DNA of 64,000 nt from G001797105 sp964528155. Its GTDB lineage: Bacteria; Chloroflexota; Anaerolineae; Anaerolineales; E44-bin32. The stretch covers positions 1 to 64,000 of the forward strand of contig CAZGRL010000002.1 in assembly GCA_964528155.1 (NCBI GenBank), read 5' to 3'. Both the position numbers and the translations under genes were made by a program. The notes below the pieces were generated by a model. It had not been told where the DNA came from, made no database searches, and saw only the letters and a program-made list of their open reading frames with translations. Shown here in pieces: positions 25,650 to 34,312 of the stretch (position 1 is the first letter of the stretch; every line of letters starts with the position of its first letter).

Positions 25650-26399
25650 ATGGAAAAGCGCGAGATCTACCGAGAACAGCTTGAGCAACTCCGTCAGTGG
25701 GAGGATTTTCTGCTAGAGAACTCCGGGCTACCTGGGCCGAGGGGCAATCTGGAATTGGCTCAGGCTGCGGCCGACCTGATCGACAAGAAACGCATCCGGA
25801 AGTGGCTCGCACTCTCTCCCGAGCAGGCCCCGACAAACTCCCCGGAGGAATTCCTCGTGTTCTGCGCCACCGTCGGCCTTGGTCGATTCCTGGCTGAGGG
25901 AGAGCTAAGTCCGGTTGAGGACCTTCACGGGCTGGCCTCGGACCCTCGCTGGAGGACGCGGGAGGCCGTCGCCATGGCTCTCCAACGCTGGGGCCAGGCG
26001 GACTTCGACGGCATGTTGAAGGAGATCGAGCCTTGGGCACGCGAGGGGCCGTACGAGCAGCGCGCCGTCGTCGCCGGCCTGTGCGAGCCCGCTTTGTTGC
26101 GCGATCCCGACCACGTCAAACGGGTCCTGCGCATTCTCGATCGCATCACCGGCTCTCTGCCGGCTCCCAACTCCCGCAAGAGCGACGGTTTCCAGGCGCT
26201 GCGGAAGGGGCTCGCCTATGGCTGGAGCGTCGCCGTGTGTGCTTCCCCTGAAGCCGGCAAGGCTCTGATGGAGAAGTGGTTCGAATCGACAGATCGCGAC
26301 GTCATCTGGATTATGAAGGAGAACCTGAAGAAGAACCGCCTGCAGCGGATCGACCCGGCCTGGGTCAAACGTTGGACCAGGCGGCTGAGCAAGGGTTGA
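25650..26399 (+). CDS. HEAT-repeat-like protein of unknown function
   Basis: A 249-residue all-helical protein. Helical-pair repeats resembling HEAT/AlkD folds are visible from about residue 85 (DLHGLASDPRWRTREAVAMALQRW, then similar units with EPWAREGPYEQRAVVAGL and KLMEKWFESTDRDVIWIMKENLKKNR-type helices). The N-terminal 80 residues are charged and helical. DNA alkylation repair proteins share this architecture, but I cannot see a reliable active-site Asp/Trp set, so the function is open. It sits between dcd and the MoxR/VWA pair. Confidence 0.65.
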   Translation: MEKREIYREQLEQLRQWEDFLLENSGLPGPRGNLELAQAAADLIDKKRIRKWLALSPEQAPTNSPEEFLVFCATVGLGRFLAEGELSPVEDLHGLASDPRWRTREAVAMALQRWGQADFDGMLKEIEPWAREGPYEQRAVVAGLCEPALLRDPDHVKRVLRILDRITGSLPAPNSRKSDGFQALRKGLAYGWSVAVCASPEAGKALMEKWFESTDRDVIWIMKENLKKNRLQRIDPAWVKRWTRRLSKG

Positions 26400-26647
26400 T
26401 CGCACGCGGACAGGCGCCAGGTCGGGCCTCCATCTCTTGAGCGCATCCTAAACCATTCCCCCGCGCACAGTGTGAGACGCACAAGCTGGCTTGAGCATCT
26501 CCCCTATTGCCACCGTCAGGCGCGTTGTCGCCGCCGGCAAGCGACAGTGTTAATCCCTTTCTTCACAACCAAGGCTGCGAATTGCGGTATAGTTGATGCC
26601 ATTCGGCCGCTATTGGCAGCAAGGCCATCCATGTTCAAGGAGAAAGA

Positions 26648-27583
26648 TTGGTGGACTCCCCCGCGGAGTTTAGGAACGAACTACGCAAGCAGCAATACAT
26701 CGCCGGCGATGAAATCGCTACGGTCCTGTTCCTGGCCCAGGAACTCCGTAAACCCGTCCTGGCCGAAGGCCCGGCAGGAGTGGGCAAGACCGAACTTGCC
26801 AAGGCGTGGGCCCAGGCATCTGGCCGGACGTTGATCCGCCTGCAGTGTTACGAAGGACTGGATGAATCCAAGGCGCTTTACGAGTGGGAATATGCCAAGC
26901 AGGTGCTTTATACCCAACTCTTGCGCGAGAAGTTGAGTTCGCTACTCGAAGACGCAAACACGCTATCCGAGGCAGCTGACAAACTTGCCTCCGAAGAGGA
27001 TGTATTCTTCTCCAAGCGCTTCCTGCTCGCCCGACCGCTGCTCAAGGCGATCCTGTCCGACGAGCCAAGCCTACTCTTGATCGACGAGATCGATCGGGCA
27101 GATGCCGAGTTCGAGGCCTTTCTACTGGAAGTCCTGAGCGACTTTCAGGTAAGCGTGCCGGAGATCGGTACGCTCCAGGCACGCCACCAACCGTACGTCG
27201 TCCTGACCAGCAACAACACGCGCGAACTGTCGGAGGCGCTCAAGCGACGCTGCCTGTACCTGTTCATCGACTACCCCAGCTTGCAGGCCGAGTTGGACAT
27301 CGTTCGATTGCGCGTGCCCGACATGAGCGAGAAACTAGCGCGGCAGGCGATCGAGGTCGTCCACCAGCTTCGCCAACTCGATCTGCGTAAGAGCCCCGGC
27401 GTCAGCGAGACATTGGATTGGGCGCGGGCGCTGGTCTTGCTCAATGCTCAGTCGATCGAGCCGCGAATACTGGATGCGACGCTAACTGTTCTGCTCAAGC
27501 ATGAGCGCGACGTTCAGCGCTCCCGATCGGTGCTGCAGCGCCACGATCGGGAGCGCGAACAGCGCGTCCCCGAAGATATGTGA
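26648..27583 (+). CDS. MoxR-type AAA+ ATPase
   Basis: A 311-residue AAA+ protein. Walker A GPAGVGKTE lies near residues 41-49, Walker B LLLIDEIDRAD near 138, sensor 1 in VVLTSNNTRELSEALKRR near 185-202, and a small helical lid domain follows. MoxR ATPases work as chaperones that activate metalloenzymes with a VWA partner; here the partner gene follows with a 4-bp overlap. The frame starts at TTG 26648 or GTG 26651; AAGGAG at 26637-26642 favours the GTG by spacing. A TATAGT hexamer at 26588-26593 may be part of the promoter. Confidence 0.9.
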   Translation: MVDSPAEFRNELRKQQYIAGDEIATVLFLAQELRKPVLAEGPAGVGKTELAKAWAQASGRTLIRLQCYEGLDESKALYEWEYAKQVLYTQLLREKLSSLLEDANTLSEAADKLASEEDVFFSKRFLLARPLLKAILSDEPSLLLIDEIDRADAEFEAFLLEVLSDFQVSVPEIGTLQARHQPYVVLTSNNTRELSEALKRRCLYLFIDYPSLQAELDIVRLRVPDMSEKLARQAIEVVHQLRQLDLRKSPGVSETLDWARALVLLNAQSIEPRILDATLTVLLKHERDVQRSRSVLQRHDREREQRVPEDM

Positions 27584-28962
27584 CGGGTATGGATGATCGC
27601 ATCGTTCAGTTTATCGCCGGACTGAGAGCCTCCGGGGTGCGCGTGTCACTGGCCGAGAGCCAGGATGCGTTCCAGGCCATCTCCCATCTGGGTGTCTCCG
27701 ACCGGGAGGCCTTCAGGCTCGCCCTGCGGACGACTCTGGTCAAAGAACGTACCGACCATCCCACTTTCGACTCGCTCTTCCCCAAGTATTTCGGAACGGC
27801 AGGCCCATCTCCCCTCGGCGCCGAGCAGGCGCTCGGCCGGGACGAGCTCGAGCAGCTCCGCCAGGCGCTGCAGATGCTGGCTGGCAGGCTGAGCGAGTTG
27901 CTGCAACAGATGCTCGCAGGCGAGAGGCCGTCAACGAGGGAAATCGACGAGGCGATGCAGCAGTCCGGGGCGCGCGCTGCCCGCAGCATGCGTGATGAGA
28001 CCTGGCTGACGCGCCGGACATTGGAGCAGATGGGACTGGCCGATTTGCAGGAAGAAATCGAAGCCTTGCTCAAACTCCTGGCCATGCTGGGGATGTCACC
28101 AGAGTCGAGAGAAGACCTGCGCGCGCTACTGGAGGGGAACATCGAGTCCGTGTCCCGACAGGTCCAGTATCAGATCGGTGCCCGGCTGGCCGAGATGCTT
28201 GCCCATCCCCACAAGCGACCTCCGAGCGATGGCGAAGTGATCGACCGCCCGTTCCAGGCGTTGAGCGCTGTCGAGATGGAGGAGCTGCGCCATCAGGTCA
28301 CCCGCATGGCCGCGCGCCTGCGCGCTCGGGCGGCATTGCGCCACAAACGCGGCAAAGGGCGAACCCTGGATGCCAAGGCGACCCTCCGATCGAGCGTCCA
28401 ATTCGGGGGCGTACCCTTCGAGTTAATCCACAAGGTCCGGCGCCGTAGGCCCAAATTCACACTCATCTGCGACGTTTCGACCTCAATGCGTCCGGTGGCG
28501 TACTTCCTCCTCCTCTTCATCTATCAGATTCAGGATCAAGTCTCGCGCACGCGATCGTTCGCATTCATCGACCATCTTGAAGACATCAGTCAGGAGTTCG
28601 AGACGAGCCGGCCGGAGATCGCTATCCCATCTGTGCTCTATCGGCTCCCCCCGGGCCATTACAACACCGACTTGGGGTTCAGCCTCTCGCAACTGGCGCG
28701 AGATCACCCGGACACCGTCGATGGACGGACGACTCTGATTGTTTGCGGCGACGGGCGAAACAACTACAACGACCCTCGAACCGAATTGCTCCAGGATCTG
28801 ACGCGCCGGGCGCGAAAGGCGGTCTGGTTCAATCCGGAACATCCCCGCGAGTGGGGGACGGACGACAGCGACATGCTCGCCTACGCGCCGGTCGTCGACA
28901 ATGTGTTCCAGGTCTCGACCTTGCGTCAACTCGGGCAGGCAATCGATCAACTCTTCCTCTAG
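27580..28962 (+). CDS. VWA domain protein (CoxE-like)
   Basis: A 460-residue cytoplasmic protein. The N-terminal two thirds are helical and charged; the C-terminal third is a von Willebrand A domain with MIDAS motif DVSTS near residues 298-302 and a conserved CGDGRNN segment near 385. CoxE-type proteins act with a MoxR/CoxD ATPase in metal-centre maturation of molybdenum hydroxylases. No hydroxylase is in the window, so the client is unknown. The GTGA overlap with the ATPase gene indicates translational coupling; an ATG three codons later is the alternative start. Confidence 0.88.
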   Translation: MTGMDDRIVQFIAGLRASGVRVSLAESQDAFQAISHLGVSDREAFRLALRTTLVKERTDHPTFDSLFPKYFGTAGPSPLGAEQALGRDELEQLRQALQMLAGRLSELLQQMLAGERPSTREIDEAMQQSGARAARSMRDETWLTRRTLEQMGLADLQEEIEALLKLLAMLGMSPESREDLRALLEGNIESVSRQVQYQIGARLAEMLAHPHKRPPSDGEVIDRPFQALSAVEMEELRHQVTRMAARLRARAALRHKRGKGRTLDAKATLRSSVQFGGVPFELIHKVRRRRPKFTLICDVSTSMRPVAYFLLLFIYQIQDQVSRTRSFAFIDHLEDISQEFETSRPEIAIPSVLYRLPPGHYNTDLGFSLSQLARDHPDTVDGRTTLIVCGDGRNNYNDPRTELLQDLTRRARKAVWFNPEHPREWGTDDSDMLAYAPVVDNVFQVSTLRQLGQAIDQLFL

Positions 28963-29071
28963 ATTGACCTCACCCCGCTCTCTCATCCGCACCTAGGCGG
29001 CCTCTTTCGAACGCGCTGGTAGAATCCGCAACATCGACATTGAAGCCCGATCGAATTCCTGTGGAGCCTGA

Positions 29072-29932
29072 ATGGACCTTGCGTCAGAGAGTTCAGCACC
29101 CCTGATCCTCGCGTTTTGCGACGATCTCTTCCTCGTTCCAAGACTGGAAGACGCTGCAAGAGAGTTGGGCTACCATGTTCAATTCGTCGACCGGCCGGAG
29201 GATATCGGCGCCGAGGGCGCGCCCACCGAGAGATCCATCCCCCTGACAGAACCGCTCGACGGCCCCGATGCGATCCTGGTGCGGCGACTGGCCGAGACCA
29301 GGCCGGCCTTGCTCTTGTTCGACCTGACAAGCCGGCCCATCCCCTGGGAACGCTGGATTCAAGTTCTGAAGACCTCTGCCGCCACCCGCCGTCTGCCCAT
29401 CGTGGCATTCGGTCCACATGTGGAGAATCTAACCCTCGACCGGGCCAGGCAGGCAGGCGCGGATTTGGTCCTGACGCGAGGCGCGCTCCAGGCGACGCTG
29501 GCCGATGTCTTACGCGAGTGGGCTGTCGTCGCCGATCAGGCCGCGATCAACAGGGCATGCCAGGAGGGACGCTCCGAGCTGGCCGAGGAGGGGATCAATC
29601 ACCTGAAGGCTGGGGAGTTCTTCGAAGCCCACGAATCGCTTGAGAAGGCCTGGATGGCCGAACCCGATCCGTCCGGCTACGTTTACCGATCCATGCTCCA
29701 GGTGGCTGTAGCCTACCTTCACATTGAGCGAGGCAACTTCCGCGGCGCCGCCAAGCTTCTATTGCGCCTGCATCAGTGGCTCGACCCTCTGCCTTCGCGC
29801 TGTCGCGGGGTGGACGTGGAGGCGCTCAAGGCTAATGTTCGAGATCTCCAGGACGCATTGGACCGGCTCGGCCCAGACAACCTCGAACAACTGGATCGGA
29901 CTTTGATCAGGCCCATACCGCTCGTCGAGTGA
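29072..29932 (+). CDS. Receiver-like domain fused to DUF309
   Basis: A 286-residue two-part protein. Residues about 8-148 have the alternating strand/helix pattern of a response-regulator receiver (LILAFCDDLFLVPRLEDAA, PALLLFDLTSRP, LPIVAFGPHV, GADLVLTRGA), including the Asp in FDLTS and an acidic pair. The signature Lys is not clear. Residues about 170-275 are DUF309 (HLKAGEFFEAHESLEKAW, HWLDPLPSRCRGVD), a small helical domain of unknown function. GGAG lies five bases before the ATG. It could be a phospho- or ligand-regulated switch using DUF309 as output; this is inference. Confidence 0.75.
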   Translation: MDLASESSAPLILAFCDDLFLVPRLEDAARELGYHVQFVDRPEDIGAEGAPTERSIPLTEPLDGPDAILVRRLAETRPALLLFDLTSRPIPWERWIQVLKTSAATRRLPIVAFGPHVENLTLDRARQAGADLVLTRGALQATLADVLREWAVVADQAAINRACQEGRSELAEEGINHLKAGEFFEAHESLEKAWMAEPDPSGYVYRSMLQVAVAYLHIERGNFRGAAKLLLRLHQWLDPLPSRCRGVDVEALKANVRDLQDALDRLGPDNLEQLDRTLIRPIPLVE

Positions 29933-29963
29933 CGAGCGGATCGACCCTCGATTGGAGGCTTTA

Positions 29964-30272
29964 ATGCACATCGTCCACGTACACATTCGAGTCAAGCCCG
30001 AGGCACTCGATGGTTTCACCCAGGCCACACTGGCGAACGCACACCAGAGCGTCCTTGAACCCGGGATTGCCAGATTCGACGTGCTCCAGAATAAGAATGA
30101 CGCCACGCAATTCACCCTGGTTGAAGTCTATCGAACGGAGCAGGACGTCGATCGCCACAAAGAGACTGCTCACTATGCGGCCTGGGTCGAGGCGGTGACA
30201 GATATGCTCCCCGAGCCCCGCACACGCGAGATATACCGCAATGTCTACCCCGAGGAAGCCGGCTGGGGCTAG
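29964..30272 (+). CDS. Antibiotic biosynthesis monooxygenase (ABM) domain protein
   Basis: A 102-residue ABM/LsrG-like dimeric alpha-beta barrel protein (HIVHVHIRVKPEALDGF, NDATQFTLVEVYRTEQDVDRHKETAHYAAWV). Members include quinol monooxygenases and the AI-2 processing enzyme LsrG. Several of these cofactor-free enzymes have a conserved His, compatible with the His in ETAHYAAW. GGAGG five bases upstream supports the ATG at 29964 rather than a TTG four codons earlier. The next gene, an alcohol dehydrogenase, begins five bases after its stop, so the two are probably cotranscribed. Confidence 0.85.
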   Translation: MHIVHVHIRVKPEALDGFTQATLANAHQSVLEPGIARFDVLQNKNDATQFTLVEVYRTEQDVDRHKETAHYAAWVEAVTDMLPEPRTREIYRNVYPEEAGWG

Positions 30273-30276
30273 GCGC

Positions 30277-31428
30277 ATGGCTTTCTCCTTCGCCACGGCC
30301 GCCCGAATCGTATTCGGACCGGGCAGCGTCGAGGAAGTCGGCCGAAGCGCGGCTGCTTTTGGCCACAAAGCTCTCATCGTCACCGGTTCCGTTGCGGCCC
30401 GCGCGCAGAGAATCGAAGACCTGATCGCGGCCGCGGATGTCGAGAGCGAGACGCTTTGCGTCCGATCTGAGCCGACGGTCGATCTTGTTCGGGATGGCTC
30501 GGCTCGGGTTCGCCGCGCGAGGACGGAGGTTGTGATCGCCTGCGGCGGCGGCAGCGCCATCGACGCCGCCAAGACGATCGCCGTGCTGGCGACGAATGCC
30601 GGGGACCCGCTCGACTACCTCGAAGTCATCGGCAAGGGTCATGCACTGGCCACTTCAGGTCTTCCGGTCATCGCCGTGCCGACGACGGCCGGAACGGGAG
30701 CCGAGGTCACACGCAACGCCGTCCTTCTATCACCGACGGACATGGTCAAGGTCAGCCTGCGCAGTTCCTACATCTTGCCTCGACTGGCCCTGGTCGATCC
30801 CGAACTGTCGGCCGGAATGCCCGCGGAAATCACAGCTTCCAGCGGGCTAGATGCGTTAACTCAACTGATCGAGGCTTTCACCACACGCCGCAGGAACGCC
30901 ATCACGGATGGCTTTTGCCGGGAGGGGCTGCGTCGGGTGGGCTCGTCGCTCCTGGATGCCTACCGTCACGGGGATGCTCGAGCCAGGGAAGACATGGCGC
31001 TCGCCAGTTTGTTGAGCGGTCTGGCTCTGGCCAACGCCGGATTGGGGGCCGTGCATGGGTTTGCCGGCCCGATCGGAGGCCGGTTTGTTGCACCGCATGG
31101 AGCCGTGTGCGCTGCGTTGCTGCCGCACGCGATGCGGGTCAATTTGCGCGCTTTGTGCTCGCGAGAGCCAGGATCCGGCGTTCTCGATCGCTACGGTGAG
31201 ATCGCCAGACTGCTGACCGGCCGGGAAGATGCCATGGCCGAGGAAGGTCTCGAGTGGATCAACCGGGCGTGCCATGAGCTGGACATTGCTGGCCTGCGGA
31301 GGTTCGGCATTGAGGCGGATGGAATATCGGATCTGATCCCCGCAGCCGAGCGCTCAAGCAGCATGCGCGGCAACCCGATCACGCTCACCCACGCGGAGAT
31401 GCACGAGATCCTTGAAGCGGCCTTGTGA
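30277..31428 (+). CDS. Iron-containing alcohol dehydrogenase
   Basis: About 383 residues of the group III Fe-ADH/maleylacetate reductase family, which reduces ketones or aldehydes with NAD(P)H. Seen: FGPGSVEEVG near the start, CGGGSAIDAAK for the nucleotide, PTTAGTGAEVTRNAV, ASSGLDALTQLIEAF and metal-ligand region GAVHGFAGPIGGRFVAPHG. One canonical metal-site His at the LAHALGG position appears as GAVHGF, so the ligand set is somewhat divergent. Together with the ABM monooxygenase it could form a small aromatic or quinol side pathway (inference). A start at 30241 overlapping the previous gene is possible but less likely. Confidence 0.87.
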   Translation: MAFSFATAARIVFGPGSVEEVGRSAAAFGHKALIVTGSVAARAQRIEDLIAAADVESETLCVRSEPTVDLVRDGSARVRRARTEVVIACGGGSAIDAAKTIAVLATNAGDPLDYLEVIGKGHALATSGLPVIAVPTTAGTGAEVTRNAVLLSPTDMVKVSLRSSYILPRLALVDPELSAGMPAEITASSGLDALTQLIEAFTTRRRNAITDGFCREGLRRVGSSLLDAYRHGDARAREDMALASLLSGLALANAGLGAVHGFAGPIGGRFVAPHGAVCAALLPHAMRVNLRALCSREPGSGVLDRYGEIARLLTGREDAMAEEGLEWINRACHELDIAGLRRFGIEADGISDLIPAAERSSSMRGNPITLTHAEMHEILEAAL

Positions 31429-31471
31429 GGACCGGCTTCACAGCCCGGGACGTCTCTCCACCTGAGATCAC

Positions 31472-32647
31472 TCAGCCTGAAAAACGCGCGTCTTCCATCC
31501 TTCGTTCGGCACGCTTCCTCCATGCGAAGCGCGAGGCGCACGGATTCGGTGCACGCTCGACGACATCCGCGACGAACCGGCCCAGGATCGGGGCAAACTT
31601 GAAGGCGTGACCGCTACCACCAGCAGCGACGACCAGCCCGGCGCGATCAGGGTCATGATCGATCCACAGATTGCCATCCCACGTATCGCAATACAGACAC
31701 AAACGACTTCCGGTCAACGGTGCTTCGGCTAGAGAAGGAAGAGCCAATCGGAGGAAAGTTCGAAAGTGGCCTTCCTCAGCGGGAGGCACGGCGCGCATGT
31801 CGTCGGGCTGGATGATCCGGCCCGGGCCGTGACTGGCGATCTTGACCGTCCCATCCGGCTCAGCGGGGAACCCGTACCAGCCTGTCCGAGCGATGTCGGC
31901 TGCCCACGGTGGAAAGCGCGGCGGCTGGTAGCGCTCTGCCGGGCTCGCGCCGAAGTGCACCACCGGTTGACCTACGGCTTGCATTACATCCTTCAACTCA
32001 GGCAGCAAAGTCGGCGTCCATGCCCCCGCAGTGATCACAACCAGGTCGGCCTCATGATGTACCGTGTCTGTCCCCTCGACCCCGACAGCGCGACCACCGC
32101 GTATCAATAGCTTTCGCATGCCGACACCCTCGATCACGTTCACCCCTGATCGCCGGGCTTGCTCTGCCAGTTTCTCAACGACCTTGGCGCTCTCGGCAAA
32201 GCCCCCGACCGGGTTGAAGGATCCGTCGGGATAATCTTCGGCAACCCATTCCGGGAACCGTCTTCTAATTTGCTGCGAGTCGAGCCTCTGCAGCGAATGT
32301 CCTCTGGATCACAGAAGGACGAAGCTGTCATGTTCGAATCCGCCGGGCTGCATCGATTCCCCGGCCAGGATCAGGAACCCGGTTTCGTGATACAACGATT
32401 CTCCCCACTCGTCGTTCCAGGCGCGCCAGCCGACGAAGGCTTCTTCCATCATTCTCGTGTACAGCTCATCCGATCCGTAATCCATGCGGATCATCTTGCT
32501 GATGTCCGTCGATGAGGCTAGGGGATGTGGGAGCGGCCCGGGGTCGATCAGGCTGACGGCTCGCCGCCGCCGGCGCAGCTCGATCGCCGCCGTCAATCCG
32601 AAGACTCCGCCTGCGACGACGAGGACCGACCCGTCCGACCGATCCAC
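31472..32647 (-). pseudogene. Sarcosine oxidase/N-methyltryptophan oxidase-like flavoprotein gene with one in-frame TGA
   Basis: Read through one TGA at 32309-32311, the region encodes a continuous flavin amine oxidase of about 391 residues. The upstream part (32309-32647, GTG start with GGAGG) has the FAD-binding Rossmann motif, altered to VAGGVFGLTAA, and RMDYGSDELYTRMMEEA. After the TGA the frame continues as SRGHSLQRLDSQQIRRR without any other stop through to GGSGHAFKFAPILGRFV. The family's covalent-flavin Cys is present in LCLYCDTWDG. The TGA falls where relatives have an ordinary residue, consistent with a CGA-to-TGA change or a sequencing error. If real, the enzyme is inactive or made as fragments. 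Confidence 0.75.
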
Positions 32648-32795
32648 TGCACACCTCCACCTGACTCGGTTGGAATCCTACGTTGGCCCGGATAAGCCGT
32701 CCTGGGACCCCCGAAGCCACAACGAGCTCAAGCAATCCATGCGTCAGCCCGCTTTCGCAATCCCTGGCCGGTCTCCAACCGCTCCTCCACGGGCC

Positions 32796-33878
32796 TCATC
32801 GACGATCGCCGGGATGCGGGATCGATCGGAACACCTCGGACCACGCCTGTCTGGAGGACGGCTCGCGGTACGCGCGGGCTCTGACAAGCCCGCGTTCCCT
32901 GAGCTTCTCGGCGACGTCCGTGTCCACGATCTCAGTCAGGCATGCCGCGCCGAGACCGCGGGTATCGAAAGATGGCACCAGATAGCCGGCCTCTCCGACC
33001 ACAGCCGTCGTCTCGGGCGTCTCCACACCGGCGATGGGCACGCCGCAGGCAAGCGCCCAGCGGAGCTCCTGTCCGGTCGAAGTCGGGCCGGCGTGCAAGA
33101 ACGCGTCCGCGCCGCGAAACAGTGCGGGCAGGACATCTGCGGAAACTCGCTCGATCCAGCGCACCGATTCGCCGGCGTCCGCGCTGGCCGCCGAAGCGTG
33201 GACCAACTCGGCCGAGACACCTCCCCCGCCGACGATCACCAGCGGGTATTCGTCCCCCAGGGCGCCGGCCACCCACGACCACGCGGCGAGCAGAACCTTC
33301 AACTCATCCAACGAACCGCCGAACGCCAGGCAATAGCCTGTCGTAAGGCCCAGCATGTGCAGACGATCACCGTCGGTTTTGACGGGTTGGTGGGTGAACG
33401 TAGGCCCGACGAACGCGGGCAAGATCCGAACCGAACGCGTCGCCGGCCCGATCGGAGGCAGATCGTCGAGCGTCAGAAGGATGCTGGCGCCCCTTAGGCC
33501 TGCCCGGCCGGCCGCCATTTGGATCCGTTGGGAGAGCGAGGTCGGTCTTACCTGTCGCCTGCCGAGCATGGTCGCGATCGGAAGAGTGGCAACGAGCGGC
33601 GCAATAGATTCGACGATGAACAGCACATCGGCGCCGGCTTCTGCCGCCGAGGGCGCCTCTCCCCAGACCAGGGAAACCGCGCGCCTCCACACAGAACTCT
33701 CCGGCTCGAAGTAGACGCGGCGTATGTCACCTGGCATGTGGTCGACGGCATCTGACGGTCCGATCAGGATGACCTCATCACCGGCAGCCTGCCAGACGTC
33801 GATCAGGTCACGAAGATGAAGGAGCTCTGGGCGAAAGCGTGTCCCCGCCAGGGACCGGCAACTGACGGCGATCCTCAT
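32796..33878 (-). CDS. GT-B family glycosyltransferase (group 1-like)
   Basis: A 360-residue protein with the layout of GT4-type glycosyltransferases: an N-terminal acceptor domain (MRIAVSCRSLAG) and a C-terminal nucleotide-sugar domain with YCLAFGGSLDELK, PLVIVGGG and the FRGADAFLHAGPTSTGQELRWALACGVPIAG stretch, where the usual E-x7-E region appears as GQELRWALA. It would transfer a sugar to a lipid, polymer or small molecule; donor and acceptor are not predictable. It is flanked by two disrupted genes and has no other cell-envelope genes nearby. Confidence 0.78.
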   Translation of the reverse strand: MRIAVSCRSLAGTRFRPELLHLRDLIDVWQAAGDEVILIGPSDAVDHMPGDIRRVYFEPESSVWRRAVSLVWGEAPSAAEAGADVLFIVESIAPLVATLPIATMLGRRQVRPTSLSQRIQMAAGRAGLRGASILLTLDDLPPIGPATRSVRILPAFVGPTFTHQPVKTDGDRLHMLGLTTGYCLAFGGSLDELKVLLAAWSWVAGALGDEYPLVIVGGGGVSAELVHASAASADAGESVRWIERVSADVLPALFRGADAFLHAGPTSTGQELRWALACGVPIAGVETPETTAVVGEAGYLVPSFDTRGLGAACLTEIVDTDVAEKLRERGLVRARAYREPSSRQAWSEVFRSIPHPGDRR

Positions 33879-33904
33879 TCAGACGGGGCTCCAGGCGAGG
33901 GCAC

Positions 33905-34311
33905 TCAGCGACCGAGACCCGCGATCAGGCGTCGGTGTTCGACTTTCATACAACGATCCATCACGACCTTGAGACCGGCCGCGCGAACGATCTCCGCTGC
34001 AGATTCGTTGATGATCCCCAATTGCATCCACACGACTTTAGCCTTGATCCGGACCGCCTCTTCGACGAACGGTGTCACCTGTTCGGACGGAATATCTGGA
34101 CACCGTCGATCGCTTCCGGGATCGCCTCGAGGTTCGGGTAGCTCTTCTCGCCAAGAATCTCCTGGCTGAAGGGATTCACCGGGAAAAGGCGATATCCTGC
34201 ATGTTTGAGATACGCGGTGACTCTGTAGCTCGCCTTGCCCGGACTGGACGAGAGACCGACAACGGCTATCGTGTGCGCGTTCTCCAGGATATCTTTCAGC
34301 TCATCGTCCAA
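33905..34311 (-). pseudogene. CoA-binding protein (YccU-like) with a frameshift
   Basis: The N-terminal half (34075-34311; AHTIAVVGLSSSPGKASYRVTAYLKHAG) and the C-terminal half (ending at TGA 33905-33907; KVVWMQLGIINESAAEIV, DRCMKVEHRRL) together give a typical CoA-binding (CoA_binding_2) protein of about 135 residues. They are in different frames. The break is at about 34080-34090, within CGTCCGAACAG, where the family's FRxSE motif should be; loss of one TCCG unit would explain it exactly. Either a real inactivation or a base-calling error. It begins two bases after the kinase gene ends. Confidence 0.8.
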
Positions 34312-34312
34312 C

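Noticed and set aside
32309..32311. TGA read as selenocysteine or tryptophan
   Set aside because: TGA ends many normal genes here, no SECIS-like element is evident after it, and relatives do not need a Sec at this site.
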